64,000 nt of DNA from an uncultured Porphyromonadaceae bacterium (GCA_947427285.1 CANEHE010000006.1:1-64000), one strand, 5' to 3'; shown: positions 15,975 to 25,991, counted from the stretch's first letter. Program-made: numbers and translations. The notes: a model not told the origin generated them from the letters alone.

Positions 15975-18900
15975 ATGAAACAACTTAAACAAATCTCGGT
16001 TGTGGCGTCGGGACTGATAGCGTTTGCCGCATCGGTCGTGGCTGCTCCGCCTGAATCGGTCGAGGCTCTCATGTCGGGAGGCTTGCCGCCCACACCTGAA
16101 GATTTCTCTTCAGAGATTGTGAACCGACAATTTGCTTCACAGCAGACTATGGATTTTCTCCGGCCGTCAGGTCAGTTCTCTCTGACATCGCCCGGAGAAG
16201 AACTTTCTGTGCGGACTTCTTATTCACGACCTCTCAGAAGCCCGAGAAAAGGCAGTCTGAAGACTGTCGCGGATCTTAAGGGCAACTATGTGATGACATG
16301 TAAGTCGTTGTTGTCTTCTTCTTACGGCGACACAGGTCAGAGTGCCGACATAACTATAGTTGAGGGTACTGACTCCATTCTCATCACTAATTTCTGGTCG
16401 CTCGGGATGCAATTGAAGGCTTGCGTGGATCCAGCTACCGGAAAAGTTACCATACCCAATCAGGTGGTAGGGCAGATGACCGACAACGGTCCGATAGATA
16501 TCGCCTTTTGCAATACCAACGGCACCCCGGATCGTAAGAAAGGAATCGAGGGTTATGTGGATGATGAAGGAAAAATCAATATAACCTCATGGTGGGGAAT
16601 ATATGTGATGAGCGGTATCAACAAGGACCGTTACGCGTATGTTGGAAATGCCACCGTGATGGAACGCTCCAATGCCAGAATGAGTTTCAGTTTCAGCAAC
16701 GGACAGAAAGCTGACTTCGGAGTGATAGTCCGTCAGCCGTATAAAAACCGCTTGCAGGTTGTCAATTTCGGCAATTATGGAATGACGGTAAACATCAATC
16801 TGAACACAAATAAAGGTGGGGTCATTCCATCCCAGGTGGCACGGCAATATCCGCAGAACGCTGATTTCATCACATGTTCGGTAGATGAGTTCACCGATGG
16901 AGGTCTTAAAGGACTACATGCGGATATTGTCCTGAATCAGGCGACTGACAGCCGAACCCTATCCTGGGGAAAGTGGACGGCTGTATCGCAGGGGAAACAG
17001 AATCTGTTTTTTGGTGCGATTATCGACGGACGCATTGTGTGCGACAATGACATAACATATCCTGTGGCTGCCACAGGTGAATGGCAGGGGACAGGCACAC
17101 AGTCAGATCCCTACAGGATCCGTACGCCGGAAGATTTCGTGCTTTTGTCTGACAGAGTCAACAGTGTACCGGATTCTGAACTCACCGAAATGGTCGACGG
17201 GATAAAATGTTGCCGGATGTATGTCGGAAAATATTTCCGGATGGAAAACGATATCGACATGGGTGGTTTTCTGTTCACTCCCGTAGGCGCCAATCTCCAA
17301 CACCGTTTTGCCGGAATATTCGACGGAAACGGACATACTGTCTCCAATCTCACCGAAGATGTCGGCACTGCAGGCATGGCCGGACTTTTCGGTATGACCG
17401 ATTCTGTAAGTGTCATCCGCAATCTGACTCTGGTGAAACCTGTGATTCGTGCCGCCGGTCTGTGTGCGGCTACTGTGGCTGCCTGGAGCGATGGACTTGT
17501 GGAAAACTGCCATGTCAGGGAAGCCGATGTACTGAATGCCGGACGCACAGCAGCCGGACTCGTCGGTCTCGGCACCGAGGTGAAAAACTGTACTGTCGAA
17601 AACAGTCTCATTGACGGACGGGGTGGCAACTCTGCCGGTCTTGCAGGTCAGATTGACAGACTCGTCGAGAATTGTTCTGTGACTGGCAGCGACATATATA
17701 CTGCTACTCCTATTCCGGGATATCCTTCAGGTGGTGTGGTAGCATCGATGAACGGAGCCACGGGCAGATATCTGTATTTCTCAGGAAAAGTGGACGCCGG
17801 TCAGTTCCTTACCTCTCCGGTGGTAGGAGGAGTAGCCGGTATTCTGAGTCGGGGCACTCTTGAGAAATCATTTGCCGTCGGCAAGATCATCGGTGGTTTC
17901 GAAGATGTCAATGTGCCTAACGCACAGCCTATTGCTGGCGGACTGGTGGGCCAGATGTCTGGTTCGCGCATTGAAGACTGTTATTCTGTGGGGAATGTTT
18001 CCACACGTTTGTCCCGTATGACAGGAGGTCTTACGGGTCTTGTGCGCAAATATGATGATGGTAAGGGAAATGTCCAGATGCCGGAACTTAAAAATTGCTT
18101 TACAGCCACCTCTATCGTATCGGAAACCTATCAGTATAATCCGGAAACGGAGATTCGTGAGTCAATGGGCAGCATAGCCGACGGCACTGAACTCAAAGCA
18201 GAGAATGTCTACTACGACAAACAGGTCACTAACCTTAATTCCAGACGCCACGGAGTGTTGACCTCCGTACTGACATCAGCCTCGGGACCAGTCGGTTTCG
18301 ATTCAAGTGTATGGAACTTCAAGGAAGGACAGTATCCTCGTCTGAAAGGGATAGATGACAATGAGGCGGCTTCTCTCTCTGGATCAGCATTGGTGATTCA
18401 TGAGCGCAGCAGCATGAAGAAACTCTCAAAGGATGCCGAAGTGCATCCTTTGGGAAACACACTTTATAGATTTCTTGTCAATGACACCGTCCGTGCTGTC
18501 GGACGTTATTGTTCCATAGAGGATGGAAAACTCAAGATTACCGAGGATTTTGGAACTGACACGCTGATGGTGGTCAACGGGAATGTCTCGATGACTTTTG
18601 AAATCAAGGTAGCTCCCGTTCCGTTTCTGGGCGAAGGAACAGCCACTACTCCCTATCTGATTTCCTCAAAAAGTGATCTGGTGGCCCTGTCAAGGATAAC
18701 AACTAAGGTGAAACAGTATTTCCCCGAAACTTATTTCTTGATGACCAATGATATCGACATGGAATATGATAAGGATTTCGAAGGTATCGCGGCCGATCAG
18801 GACGCCTATTGTAAATTTGCTGGAATATTCGACGGAGGGAATAATACCGTAAGACGTATACGACTGGACTGGGTGGTATGGAAAGATCCTCAGCCTGCCG

Positions 18901-21900
18901 ACGGAGAGATAGGTACACCCGATGACAATGGCTCAATGTATAACGGCCGCAAGGGATTCATTGGCAGTCTTGCCCCTGAGGGGATTCTGCGTAATCTCAA
19001 TATTGCTGCGGATTGTAAATTCATGTTCTGGGCGCGTTCGGCGGCTTTGGTCGGACAGAACGAGGGTCTGGTGGAGAATTGCCGAAACTATGCCGATGTG
19101 ACATGCATCAGCACAAATCCGGGGGGAATAGTGGGTGAAAACCGTAAGGGCACAATCCTCAACTGTTATAATGAAGGCGACATCACTTCAGGATTCAACT
19201 GTGCCGGAGGTATTGTCGGCAGCAACGCAGGAAAGGTTATAGGATGTGCCAATGCAGGCGACGTGACGGTGAAATCGATATCTTCATTCCAGGGACCAAA
19301 TCTCACTATATTCCGCAATGCAGGCGGTATAGCCGGAGAGTCGACCGGAGGACTATATGAAGATTGCGTGAACTTTGGCACTGTCTTTGCTAAAAATTAT
19401 GGTGCCGGTGGTATTTCGGGCACTCTGGGGAATGTCTCTTCTTCCACTGCTGTAGGAAAGAACTCCCTCCGTAATGTGATCAATATCGGAATGGTTTCTG
19501 CAGCCGATATCACACGTATCGGAGCACTTGGTGGAGTTGCCGGAACAAAAGGTGAAATAACCAATGCTTTCTGGGACGGACAGATCATAACTGTAAAGGC
19601 GAATGGAAACGGACATCTTAAAGGAGCTGAAGGAATCAACACCTCTGTGCTAACCTCCGGGAAAACATTGGATGGGTTTGACCCCGTGATGTGGCAGTTT
19701 GATGCTGGGATGTATCCCGTGCTGAAGCGGTTTGCCTCGGAGCCGAGGATTGACCGTGCACGTCGTGCAGTAGTGACTATGGATGCGGTAAGCACAGCCC
19801 GGCGTCTGCGCACAGATGCTGTCCTTGCAAAAGCCGACGGTCTTGTGTGGTCGCTGAGTCAGGGAAAGCATTTCACTATTGCGGCAGATCTGATGAAGTC
19901 TCCCGGAAATGTGGAAAGTCTGGTAGGTGATACCCTTTTGGCTGATTTCGGGACGTATGTCAAGTCGATACCGATATTTTGTCCTCCCGCTGTTCCTCTT
20001 GCTGGAGAAGGATCAGAAGAGAAACCATATATCATATCAACCACCGATGACTGGAATAGTCTCTCGGATTTCGCGACCCGTAACGGAGAGGATTTTACGG
20101 GCCAGTTCATAAGTCTCGCCTCAGATCTCGACTTCACGGAAAAGACGTTCAAGCCTTTGTTTGCGGACGGGATAACTTCTTTCGGAGGGACATTGCTTGG
20201 AGCCGGCCATCTGGTAAAAGGCATAGATTTCACTGCCGCAGCTACGTTTAATGCGCCTATCGGGGTAGTTGACGTTCCAGCCACGGTTTCCGATCTGACG
20301 CTTGAGGGGAAGGTGTCATCTACATTCGCCAATACCGGAGGTTTTACCGGTAAGGTCTACGGCAGGCTCGTCAATCTTGTCAATAGAGTGGATGTGATAT
20401 CTACAAAGGCATCCACCTCTGCGTTCGGATATCTTTACAGCGGGGCATTCTTGCAGAATGTGGCCAATGAGGGTACTATCACGTCATCGTCGGGAACTTT
20501 GGCCGGTATTGCGGCTATGGCCGACGAAGGGGTGTCGTTTACCGATGTGACAAACAAGGGCGAGATCCGTACTACCGGAACGTCCACTGTGACTTATGTG
20601 GGTGGCATTGTGGCTAACTCCATGCCCTCTTCATTTCTGCGGTGTGCCAACAATGGTAAGTTTACATTCTCAAAGCCTGAGGCTACAAACGGAGTTGGCG
20701 GTATAATCGGATATGCCAATTCGTCATCTGCCCGGATTGCCGCCATGACTCTGACCGATTGCCATAATACTGCCGAGATAACGGCAAATAATTATCTGGG
20801 AGGACTTATCGGCAATCTCAATGCATCAGTTTCCGCGACCAATCCTTTGGTGCTGGCTGACTGCTCCAACACGGCGGATATCGCATCTGTGGCCGTCAAA
20901 TCAACCACTGGAGCCGGTACGGCCGGAATCACAGCTCTATATTCACCGGGGTCGGTGATCCGCAATTGCTGGAATACTGGCAAAATAGTCTCTTCTAAAA
21001 ATACTTATACGGCTGGCATCACTGCCGTTCAGAAGGTAGCTCCGACAGAGGCTCTTCCGGTTCTTGTGTCAGGATGTAGCAATAGTGGAGATATCGAGGC
21101 CAATGGAAATCAGGGTGCTGGGATAATGGCTACTATGGCCGCATATACCACTGTAGACAGTTGCGTCAACTCCGGAAATATTACTGGTGGATGGGGTCTC
21201 GGAGGAATAGTGGGATCTCTGCTTGGGGTCAATGCGCGGATACATGCATGTTATAATACCGGTACCATACATACATCGGTCAACCGATCTGGCGGTATTG
21301 TGGCTTATAATCAGAGTGATGCTTTTGTGTCGGACTGCATCAACTTCGGAGCTGTCAGCACTGCTCTCACAGAGGGAGGCACGAATATGAATACTTCCGG
21401 TTATGCGATCGGAGGTATTGCCGGATACGGAGCTTCGGAGTTCCTTCGCTGCATTAATCTCGGTAAAGTGGAGGGCCCCTCTCAAGTTGGAGGAATACTT
21501 GGTTATACCTATCCGAAACGCACGAAATTGATCGATTGTATCAATCTCGGGGAGATTGTCGCTCCCGCTGATACATGCGGTTCGATTGTCGGGGCAGACC
21601 TTTCGAATCCCAAGATGTGGACGGCAGAGAACAAGACCAAAGGCTGTCTGTTTATCACTCCTTCTTCCGAACAGAAAAACAATTCTATCGGTAAATCTGT
21701 ATGTGAGTCCGAACTGGCATCAATCGAAATGGCCGCTGGCTGGTCTCGTAGTGACAACTATACTTATCCTATGCCTGAGGCACTGACTCCGGATACGCTG
21801 AAAGTAGTGGCAGCGAGAATGATTCTGGTAGATGATGAGAGTGCAGACAATGTGACGCGTGACTTCTTTGTGGGAAATCCGGAGGGTGTCACATGGACTG

Positions 21901-22199
21901 CCTCGGTGCCTAATCTGACTTTTGACGGTACGGATGCGAGATTCTCTTCCGAGGACTACAAGGGAGAAATCACTCTTACTGTCACTGCCGGCGATCACTC
22001 CCGTTCTTATCAGATCGGAGTCAATTGGATAAATGCGGTTGATGCGATAGATGTGGAGTCGACTGTGATCGGAGAATTGTTCTTTACTCCGGAAGGGATC
22101 AGATGTGCCGCTCCGACACATAAAGATGGAAAAGTATATCTCGTGATCCGTCTTTATGAGAATGGAAATCGTACAGCTGAAAAAGTTTTGAACCGATAA
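15975..22199 (+). CDS. Giant GLUG-repeat surface protein with T9SS-type C-terminus (2074 aa)
   Basis: A signal peptide (about 1-23, ending VVAAPP) is followed by a unique N-terminal region (about 25-365, with LKGNYVMTCKSLL and a repeat-free beta pattern). Three GLUG modules follow, each opening with a GxGTxxxPYxI motif at about residues 371, 885 and 1342. Within each module come GGIVG/GGIAG turns followed by NCxNxG (for example GGIVGENRKGTILNCYNEGD). The C-terminus (ELFFTPEGIRCAAP to VYLVIRLYENGNRTAEKVLNR) looks like a T9SS sorting domain. It appears to be an expanded paralogue of the upstream 1031-residue protein. A surface adhesin or glycan-binding role is inferred. Confidence 0.85.
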   Translation: MKQLKQISVVASGLIAFAASVVAAPPESVEALMSGGLPPTPEDFSSEIVNRQFASQQTMDFLRPSGQFSLTSPGEELSVRTSYSRPLRSPRKGSLKTVADLKGNYVMTCKSLLSSSYGDTGQSADITIVEGTDSILITNFWSLGMQLKACVDPATGKVTIPNQVVGQMTDNGPIDIAFCNTNGTPDRKKGIEGYVDDEGKINITSWWGIYVMSGINKDRYAYVGNATVMERSNARMSFSFSNGQKADFGVIVRQPYKNRLQVVNFGNYGMTVNINLNTNKGGVIPSQVARQYPQNADFITCSVDEFTDGGLKGLHADIVLNQATDSRTLSWGKWTAVSQGKQNLFFGAIIDGRIVCDNDITYPVAATGEWQGTGTQSDPYRIRTPEDFVLLSDRVNSVPDSELTEMVDGIKCCRMYVGKYFRMENDIDMGGFLFTPVGANLQHRFAGIFDGNGHTVSNLTEDVGTAGMAGLFGMTDSVSVIRNLTLVKPVIRAAGLCAATVAAWSDGLVENCHVREADVLNAGRTAAGLVGLGTEVKNCTVENSLIDGRGGNSAGLAGQIDRLVENCSVTGSDIYTATPIPGYPSGGVVASMNGATGRYLYFSGKVDAGQFLTSPVVGGVAGILSRGTLEKSFAVGKIIGGFEDVNVPNAQPIAGGLVGQMSGSRIEDCYSVGNVSTRLSRMTGGLTGLVRKYDDGKGNVQMPELKNCFTATSIVSETYQYNPETEIRESMGSIADGTELKAENVYYDKQVTNLNSRRHGVLTSVLTSASGPVGFDSSVWNFKEGQYPRLKGIDDNEAASLSGSALVIHERSSMKKLSKDAEVHPLGNTLYRFLVNDTVRAVGRYCSIEDGKLKITEDFGTDTLMVVNGNVSMTFEIKVAPVPFLGEGTATTPYLISSKSDLVALSRITTKVKQYFPETYFLMTNDIDMEYDKDFEGIAADQDAYCKFAGIFDGGNNTVRRIRLDWVVWKDPQPADGEIGTPDDNGSMYNGRKGFIGSLAPEGILRNLNIAADCKFMFWARSAALVGQNEGLVENCRNYADVTCISTNPGGIVGENRKGTILNCYNEGDITSGFNCAGGIVGSNAGKVIGCANAGDVTVKSISSFQGPNLTIFRNAGGIAGESTGGLYEDCVNFGTVFAKNYGAGGISGTLGNVSSSTAVGKNSLRNVINIGMVSAADITRIGALGGVAGTKGEITNAFWDGQIITVKANGNGHLKGAEGINTSVLTSGKTLDGFDPVMWQFDAGMYPVLKRFASEPRIDRARRAVVTMDAVSTARRLRTDAVLAKADGLVWSLSQGKHFTIAADLMKSPGNVESLVGDTLLADFGTYVKSIPIFCPPAVPLAGEGSEEKPYIISTTDDWNSLSDFATRNGEDFTGQFISLASDLDFTEKTFKPLFADGITSFGGTLLGAGHLVKGIDFTAAATFNAPIGVVDVPATVSDLTLEGKVSSTFANTGGFTGKVYGRLVNLVNRVDVISTKASTSAFGYLYSGAFLQNVANEGTITSSSGTLAGIAAMADEGVSFTDVTNKGEIRTTGTSTVTYVGGIVANSMPSSFLRCANNGKFTFSKPEATNGVGGIIGYANSSSARIAAMTLTDCHNTAEITANNYLGGLIGNLNASVSATNPLVLADCSNTADIASVAVKSTTGAGTAGITALYSPGSVIRNCWNTGKIVSSKNTYTAGITAVQKVAPTEALPVLVSGCSNSGDIEANGNQGAGIMATMAAYTTVDSCVNSGNITGGWGLGGIVGSLLGVNARIHACYNTGTIHTSVNRSGGIVAYNQSDAFVSDCINFGAVSTALTEGGTNMNTSGYAIGGIAGYGASEFLRCINLGKVEGPSQVGGILGYTYPKRTKLIDCINLGEIVAPADTCGSIVGADLSNPKMWTAENKTKGCLFITPSSEQKNNSIGKSVCESELASIEMAAGWSRSDNYTYPMPEALTPDTLKVVAARMILVDDESADNVTRDFFVGNPEGVTWTASVPNLTFDGTDARFSSEDYKGEITLTVTAGDHSRSYQIGVNWINAVDAIDVESTVIGELFFTPEGIRCAAPTHKDGKVYLVIRLYENGNRTAEKVLNR

Positions 22200-22203
22200 T
22201 CAA

Positions 22204-22242
22204 CAGAAAGTCCCTGAATTCTCAAAGTTCAGGGACTTTCTG
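22204..22242 (+). terminator. Terminator after the 2074-aa surface protein gene
   Basis: A perfect 15-bp stem CAGAAAGTCCCTGAA/TTCAGGGACTTTCTG has a 9-nt loop and starts 5 nt after the stop codon. The next palindrome begins at the very next base, 22243. Confidence 0.82.
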
Positions 22243-22314
22243 CGTTAAATAATCTTAATATTAAGATTATTTAATGGCTCGAGGGGGTAAACCGAAACGG
22301 TTTTATTAACTTTG
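22243..22314 (+). promoter_or_regulatory. Palindrome plus G-box promoter C (surface-protein class)
   Basis: A 17-bp palindrome CGTTAAATAATCTTAAT/ATTAAGATTATTTAATG (22243-22276, no loop, outermost-but-one mismatch) precedes GCTCGAGGGGGTAA. After 16 nt comes TAACTTTG (22307-22314) inside TTTTATTAACTTTG. The inner palindrome sequence differs from A and B. The outer half-sites CGTTAAAT/ATTTAAyG, the G-box and the spacing are retained. Confidence 0.75.
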
Positions 22315-22423
22315 TAGCAATTCTTGTAATGTAATGGAATCTATATACGGCAGTGTAAGGTTTTTTTATTATTTTGCAGAATCGTTTATTCATAATAATA
22401 CTGTTTCAATAATTATCAACTTT

Positions 22424-25400
22424 ATGAAGTCAAGACTATTATGGCTGTCATGTCTGATGACGGGTGCCATGTTTCTTTCTCCTGATGTCGCGGCCAGACA
22501 GGGTGCTCCTCACTCTGTGATGGCTAAGGCCAACTATTCCGCTGTCACAGTGGATTGGAAGGCATCTGATGCAAAAAAGGAGTTGAAACTCCACAACGAC
22601 AACGACTATGACGGAGATTCCGGCGTACAGACTAGTTCGCAACATCCTTGCGTGATTTATGTGGCGTCGGAGTTTTCTCCTTCCGATCTCACTCTTCTGG
22701 AGGGAGAGAAGATTGTGTCGCTCAATTATTTCGAATATCGTCCTACCTTGCGTGTGACCGCCATGATATGGGAGGATGGTGTGTTGGTGCGTGAGGCGGA
22801 TGCCAATCTTGCCGTACCGGCCTTTGAGAAAGATCAATGGCGCACGGTGACATTTGCCGAACCGTATCAGATTGCCAAAGGGAAGACGGTCCGGATAGGA
22901 TTCCGTATTGAGCACGGTACTAATGTCGATTTTGTGGCTATTATGGATCGTTCGCATGATTCACGCGGTGACCTGCGTTCCTACGATGGCAAGAACTGGG
23001 TGCACAACGGACGCGGTACATACCTTGTGACAGCGAATCTGCTCAACGAGACAGATGAGGCTCCGGACGGATACAATGTATATGCCGACGGCAAGAAGGC
23101 CAATGAGGCACTTTTGTCCAGTTCTTCGCTGATGCTGCCTGCACAGACCGACGGTGCTCATCTTTATAAGGTGGAGGCTGTATACGGCACGCAGTCCTAT
23201 TTCACTCCGGAAGTGCCTGTGACCGTAAAGAGTGCGGGTATGTATTTCCCCTCTGTAGGTGCGGCTACAGCTGCCACTGATGCCATGAAAGGTACTCTCC
23301 ATTGGAAAGCCCCGTTGCTGAAAGGGGAGGGCAATACTCTGTCTTGGTCTGATTCCCAATATAACAGTGCGATAGGCGGAACGGCCTCCTCAAATACCAA
23401 GGTATGGATCAAGAATGAATTCGAACAGGCCGACCTTCTTGCTTTCGCAGGTTCCAGAATCACAGCGATCAATGCCCATTTCCACGAGAAAGAGGCAAAG
23501 AGTATGATTGTTTTCGTGATGAAAGACGGTGTCATAGCCCACTATGATAGTGTGCCGGAGACTAAGATCGCTGAAATCGCGGCTGACGCATGGATTAAGA
23601 TCCCTCTATCCGCTCCTGTCGAGATTGAGCCGGGCCACTCATACGCTTACGGATATTATCTGATCCATACACCCAAGACACATCCGGTCAGCACGGACAA
23701 GACTGAAGCTATGGGCAGCAAGGCTAATTCATTCTCGACCTCATCATCCAATTCCAAGGATTTCGCCACCAGCAAGCCTTCCTGGAAAACTCTGGCTTCC
23801 GGCGGACTCCCCGGTGGATGGATGCTGACAGCAGATGTGGAAGGTACGGTCGCCTCATACGGAACTGTCGCCTCATACAATGTGTGGCGCGACGGCGAGA
23901 AAGTCGCTTCCGCTCTGAAAACCACTGAATGGGAAGACGAGGTGCCGGCCCCCGGTGTCTACACTTACGGTATCGAGGCTGTCGGTTCGGATGGCAAGAC
24001 CTCTGATCTATATACCGTCAAGGCCACATACAAGCTCCCAGATTCTTATCGTGCGCCGCTGATAGGTTCCTCCAAACTCGATAAGGAGACCCAGACAGTA
24101 TCGTTCGACTGGGGAATGGATGTGGAGCTCAAGCATTATGGCTCTGCTACCTACAAAGTCGGTTTCGATGAGGATATGGTTCTTTCCTACGGTTCACGTT
24201 TCACTGCCGCCGAACTGGCCGACTATGAGGGTTACACCATCCGCAAACTTAATTTCGTCATAGGCGAGGATATTCCAGCCGGTTTCAAGCTGGAGATCAT
24301 CAATGGCGAAGGCAAGACGGTAGCAAGTCAGGAGATCGCTCCAAATACGGTGCAGCCTCTGGCAATGTATTCGCTTGAACTTGATGCGCCTGTCACCATT
24401 ACCGGCAAGGAGGATCTCATACTCGCATATACAGCTACTCTTCCAGGCAAAACATCACCTATCGTGCTTGATGCCGGTCCGCTTGTGACAGGTGGAGCTG
24501 TCGTCAAGTTGCCCGGAATGAGCTGGATCAATCTCGGTACTATCAACGCCACATATAACAATTACAATATTGTGATCGGTGCTGTGGTGAGTGAGAATGA
24601 ATCCGAGTCTGCTCCCCAGAGAATCCTTTCACGCAATAGTGATGAACTGGCTCATGCTTTTGAACTTCCGGTCATCAACGCTGCTTCCGCTGCCGATGGT
24701 TTTGGAATCGGTTCGCTCAAAGCTCCCTCTGAGCCTCAGAAACGTGCGTTGAAGCCCACCACCTACAATGTGTATCGCAATGGAGAACTGGCATTGTCTA
24801 CCTCAGACCGCTCTTTCTCGGAGAAACTTCCTTCGTACGACACCTGGACTTACACTGTGACTGCTGTCTATCCCAACGGCTGGGAGTCGGCTGAATCGGA
24901 CCCCTTGATCATAGAAAATCCTGTCAATCAGGCTGGACCTGCGCCTTATGATCTCCGTGGCGACTTTAACAGTCTTACCTGGAAGGCTCCGGAGACCGCA
25001 CCCGTGTTGACATATGCCAAAAACGGAAAGAGCTTCGGTGTCGGTATGACCGGATCCGGTACGCGTGAGACATTTGCTGTTCACAAATATCCTGTCGATT
25101 CGCTCAAGACTGCGGTCGGGCAGAGAATAAGCCATATCCGTTTCGCTCTCTTCAGCACTGAGCTTAACTCGGCCTCGATTGTAATTCTGAAGAATTTCAA
25201 TATTGTATATGAGCAGCCCGTGGCTGTCTCTGATCTGGTGACAGTGACAGATGGTTATAACGAAATCCGCCTCAATCAGCCATACGAGATAGACGGCAAG
25301 GGCGAATTGATGATCGGTTATCATATCACATACGCCAATGGTATCAAGCCGATGATTTTCGACGAAGGACCCGCCGATGACGGCCTCGGAAATCTCCTTT

Positions 25401-25912
25401 CCGCGTCTGCTTCCCAGACTTCCTGGAAGACCCTTAAGAGCCTTAACAAGGATCTGGATGGCAACTGGCGTATATATGCTGTGTTGGAGACACCGGACAT
25501 ACATACCGTGATGAAGATGCGCCGCAGTTCCGATGCCCGCACTTATAATATCTATCGTGACGGTACTCTATTCAAGAGTGGTCTGACTTCCGAGTCATAC
25601 TCACAGGAGACCTCTCTGTCTGGCGGTCGTTACACCGTGACGGCTGTGACCGGTGATGTGGAATCCGCACCCTCCAATGAGTATTATCTCGACAATTCAG
25701 GGGTTGAATCCATCGGAATGGAGTCTGACGGAGCACGGTATGACGCCGCTACCGCTACGATGATTATTTCCGAAGGCCATTCCGGCACAATATTCGATGC
25801 CGCCGGACGCCGCATGATGTATCTGAAGGGGACTGTTTCGGTAGCTTCCTTGTCTGCCGGGGTCTACATCTATGTTGATGCCGATGGTTCCACACTGAGA
25901 TTCGTGCGCTGA
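22424..25912 (+). CDS. Four-repeat adhesin-like secreted protein with T9SS sorting domain (1163 aa)
   Basis: The ATG at 22424 gives a signal peptide (MKSRLLWLSCLMTGAMFLS); an upstream in-frame ATG at 22334 would not. The protein contains four tandem about 200-250-residue units. Each opens with a V/F-x-W-like strand (VDWKAS, LHWKAP, SFDWGM, LTWKAP). Each then has a jelly-roll pattern with an I-x-P-G/K-x-x-x-GY/GF type motif, then an FnIII-like strand set (YNVYADG, YNVWRDG, YNVYRNG, YNIYRDG). This resembles the cleaved-adhesin/FnIII organisation of gingipain haemagglutinin regions. The C-terminus (FDAAGRRMMYLKG, SAGVYIYVDADG) is a clear type A T9SS sorting domain. It is surface or secreted; its ligand is unknown. 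Confidence 0.85.
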   Translation: MKSRLLWLSCLMTGAMFLSPDVAARQGAPHSVMAKANYSAVTVDWKASDAKKELKLHNDNDYDGDSGVQTSSQHPCVIYVASEFSPSDLTLLEGEKIVSLNYFEYRPTLRVTAMIWEDGVLVREADANLAVPAFEKDQWRTVTFAEPYQIAKGKTVRIGFRIEHGTNVDFVAIMDRSHDSRGDLRSYDGKNWVHNGRGTYLVTANLLNETDEAPDGYNVYADGKKANEALLSSSSLMLPAQTDGAHLYKVEAVYGTQSYFTPEVPVTVKSAGMYFPSVGAATAATDAMKGTLHWKAPLLKGEGNTLSWSDSQYNSAIGGTASSNTKVWIKNEFEQADLLAFAGSRITAINAHFHEKEAKSMIVFVMKDGVIAHYDSVPETKIAEIAADAWIKIPLSAPVEIEPGHSYAYGYYLIHTPKTHPVSTDKTEAMGSKANSFSTSSSNSKDFATSKPSWKTLASGGLPGGWMLTADVEGTVASYGTVASYNVWRDGEKVASALKTTEWEDEVPAPGVYTYGIEAVGSDGKTSDLYTVKATYKLPDSYRAPLIGSSKLDKETQTVSFDWGMDVELKHYGSATYKVGFDEDMVLSYGSRFTAAELADYEGYTIRKLNFVIGEDIPAGFKLEIINGEGKTVASQEIAPNTVQPLAMYSLELDAPVTITGKEDLILAYTATLPGKTSPIVLDAGPLVTGGAVVKLPGMSWINLGTINATYNNYNIVIGAVVSENESESAPQRILSRNSDELAHAFELPVINAASAADGFGIGSLKAPSEPQKRALKPTTYNVYRNGELALSTSDRSFSEKLPSYDTWTYTVTAVYPNGWESAESDPLIIENPVNQAGPAPYDLRGDFNSLTWKAPETAPVLTYAKNGKSFGVGMTGSGTRETFAVHKYPVDSLKTAVGQRISHIRFALFSTELNSASIVILKNFNIVYEQPVAVSDLVTVTDGYNEIRLNQPYEIDGKGELMIGYHITYANGIKPMIFDEGPADDGLGNLLSASASQTSWKTLKSLNKDLDGNWRIYAVLETPDIHTVMKMRRSSDARTYNIYRDGTLFKSGLTSESYSQETSLSGGRYTVTAVTGDVESAPSNEYYLDNSGVESIGMESDGARYDAATATMIISEGHSGTIFDAAGRRMMYLKGTVSVASLSAGVYIYVDADGSTLRFVR

Positions 25913-25937
25913 TTACGATATATCTGTAAAATATAAT

Positions 25938-25972
25938 ACAGGGTGCTTTTCTGATTCTGGAAGGCACCCTGT
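25938..25972. terminator. Bidirectional terminator between convergent genes
   Basis: A 9-bp perfect stem ACAGGGTGC/GCACCCTGT, extendable inward by wobble pairs, lies between the stop of the adhesin-like gene and the stop of the DUF4421 gene. It could serve both strands. Confidence 0.6.
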
Positions 25973-25991
25973 TCATTATATGTAAAAGACT

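Noticed and set aside
12536-22276. Palindromes before the surface genes as invertible promoter segments
   Set aside because: Bacteroidetes phase-variable promoters lie between inverted repeats 100 bp or more apart. Here the arms are separated by 0-5 nt and lie upstream of the -7 box, so nothing could be inverted.
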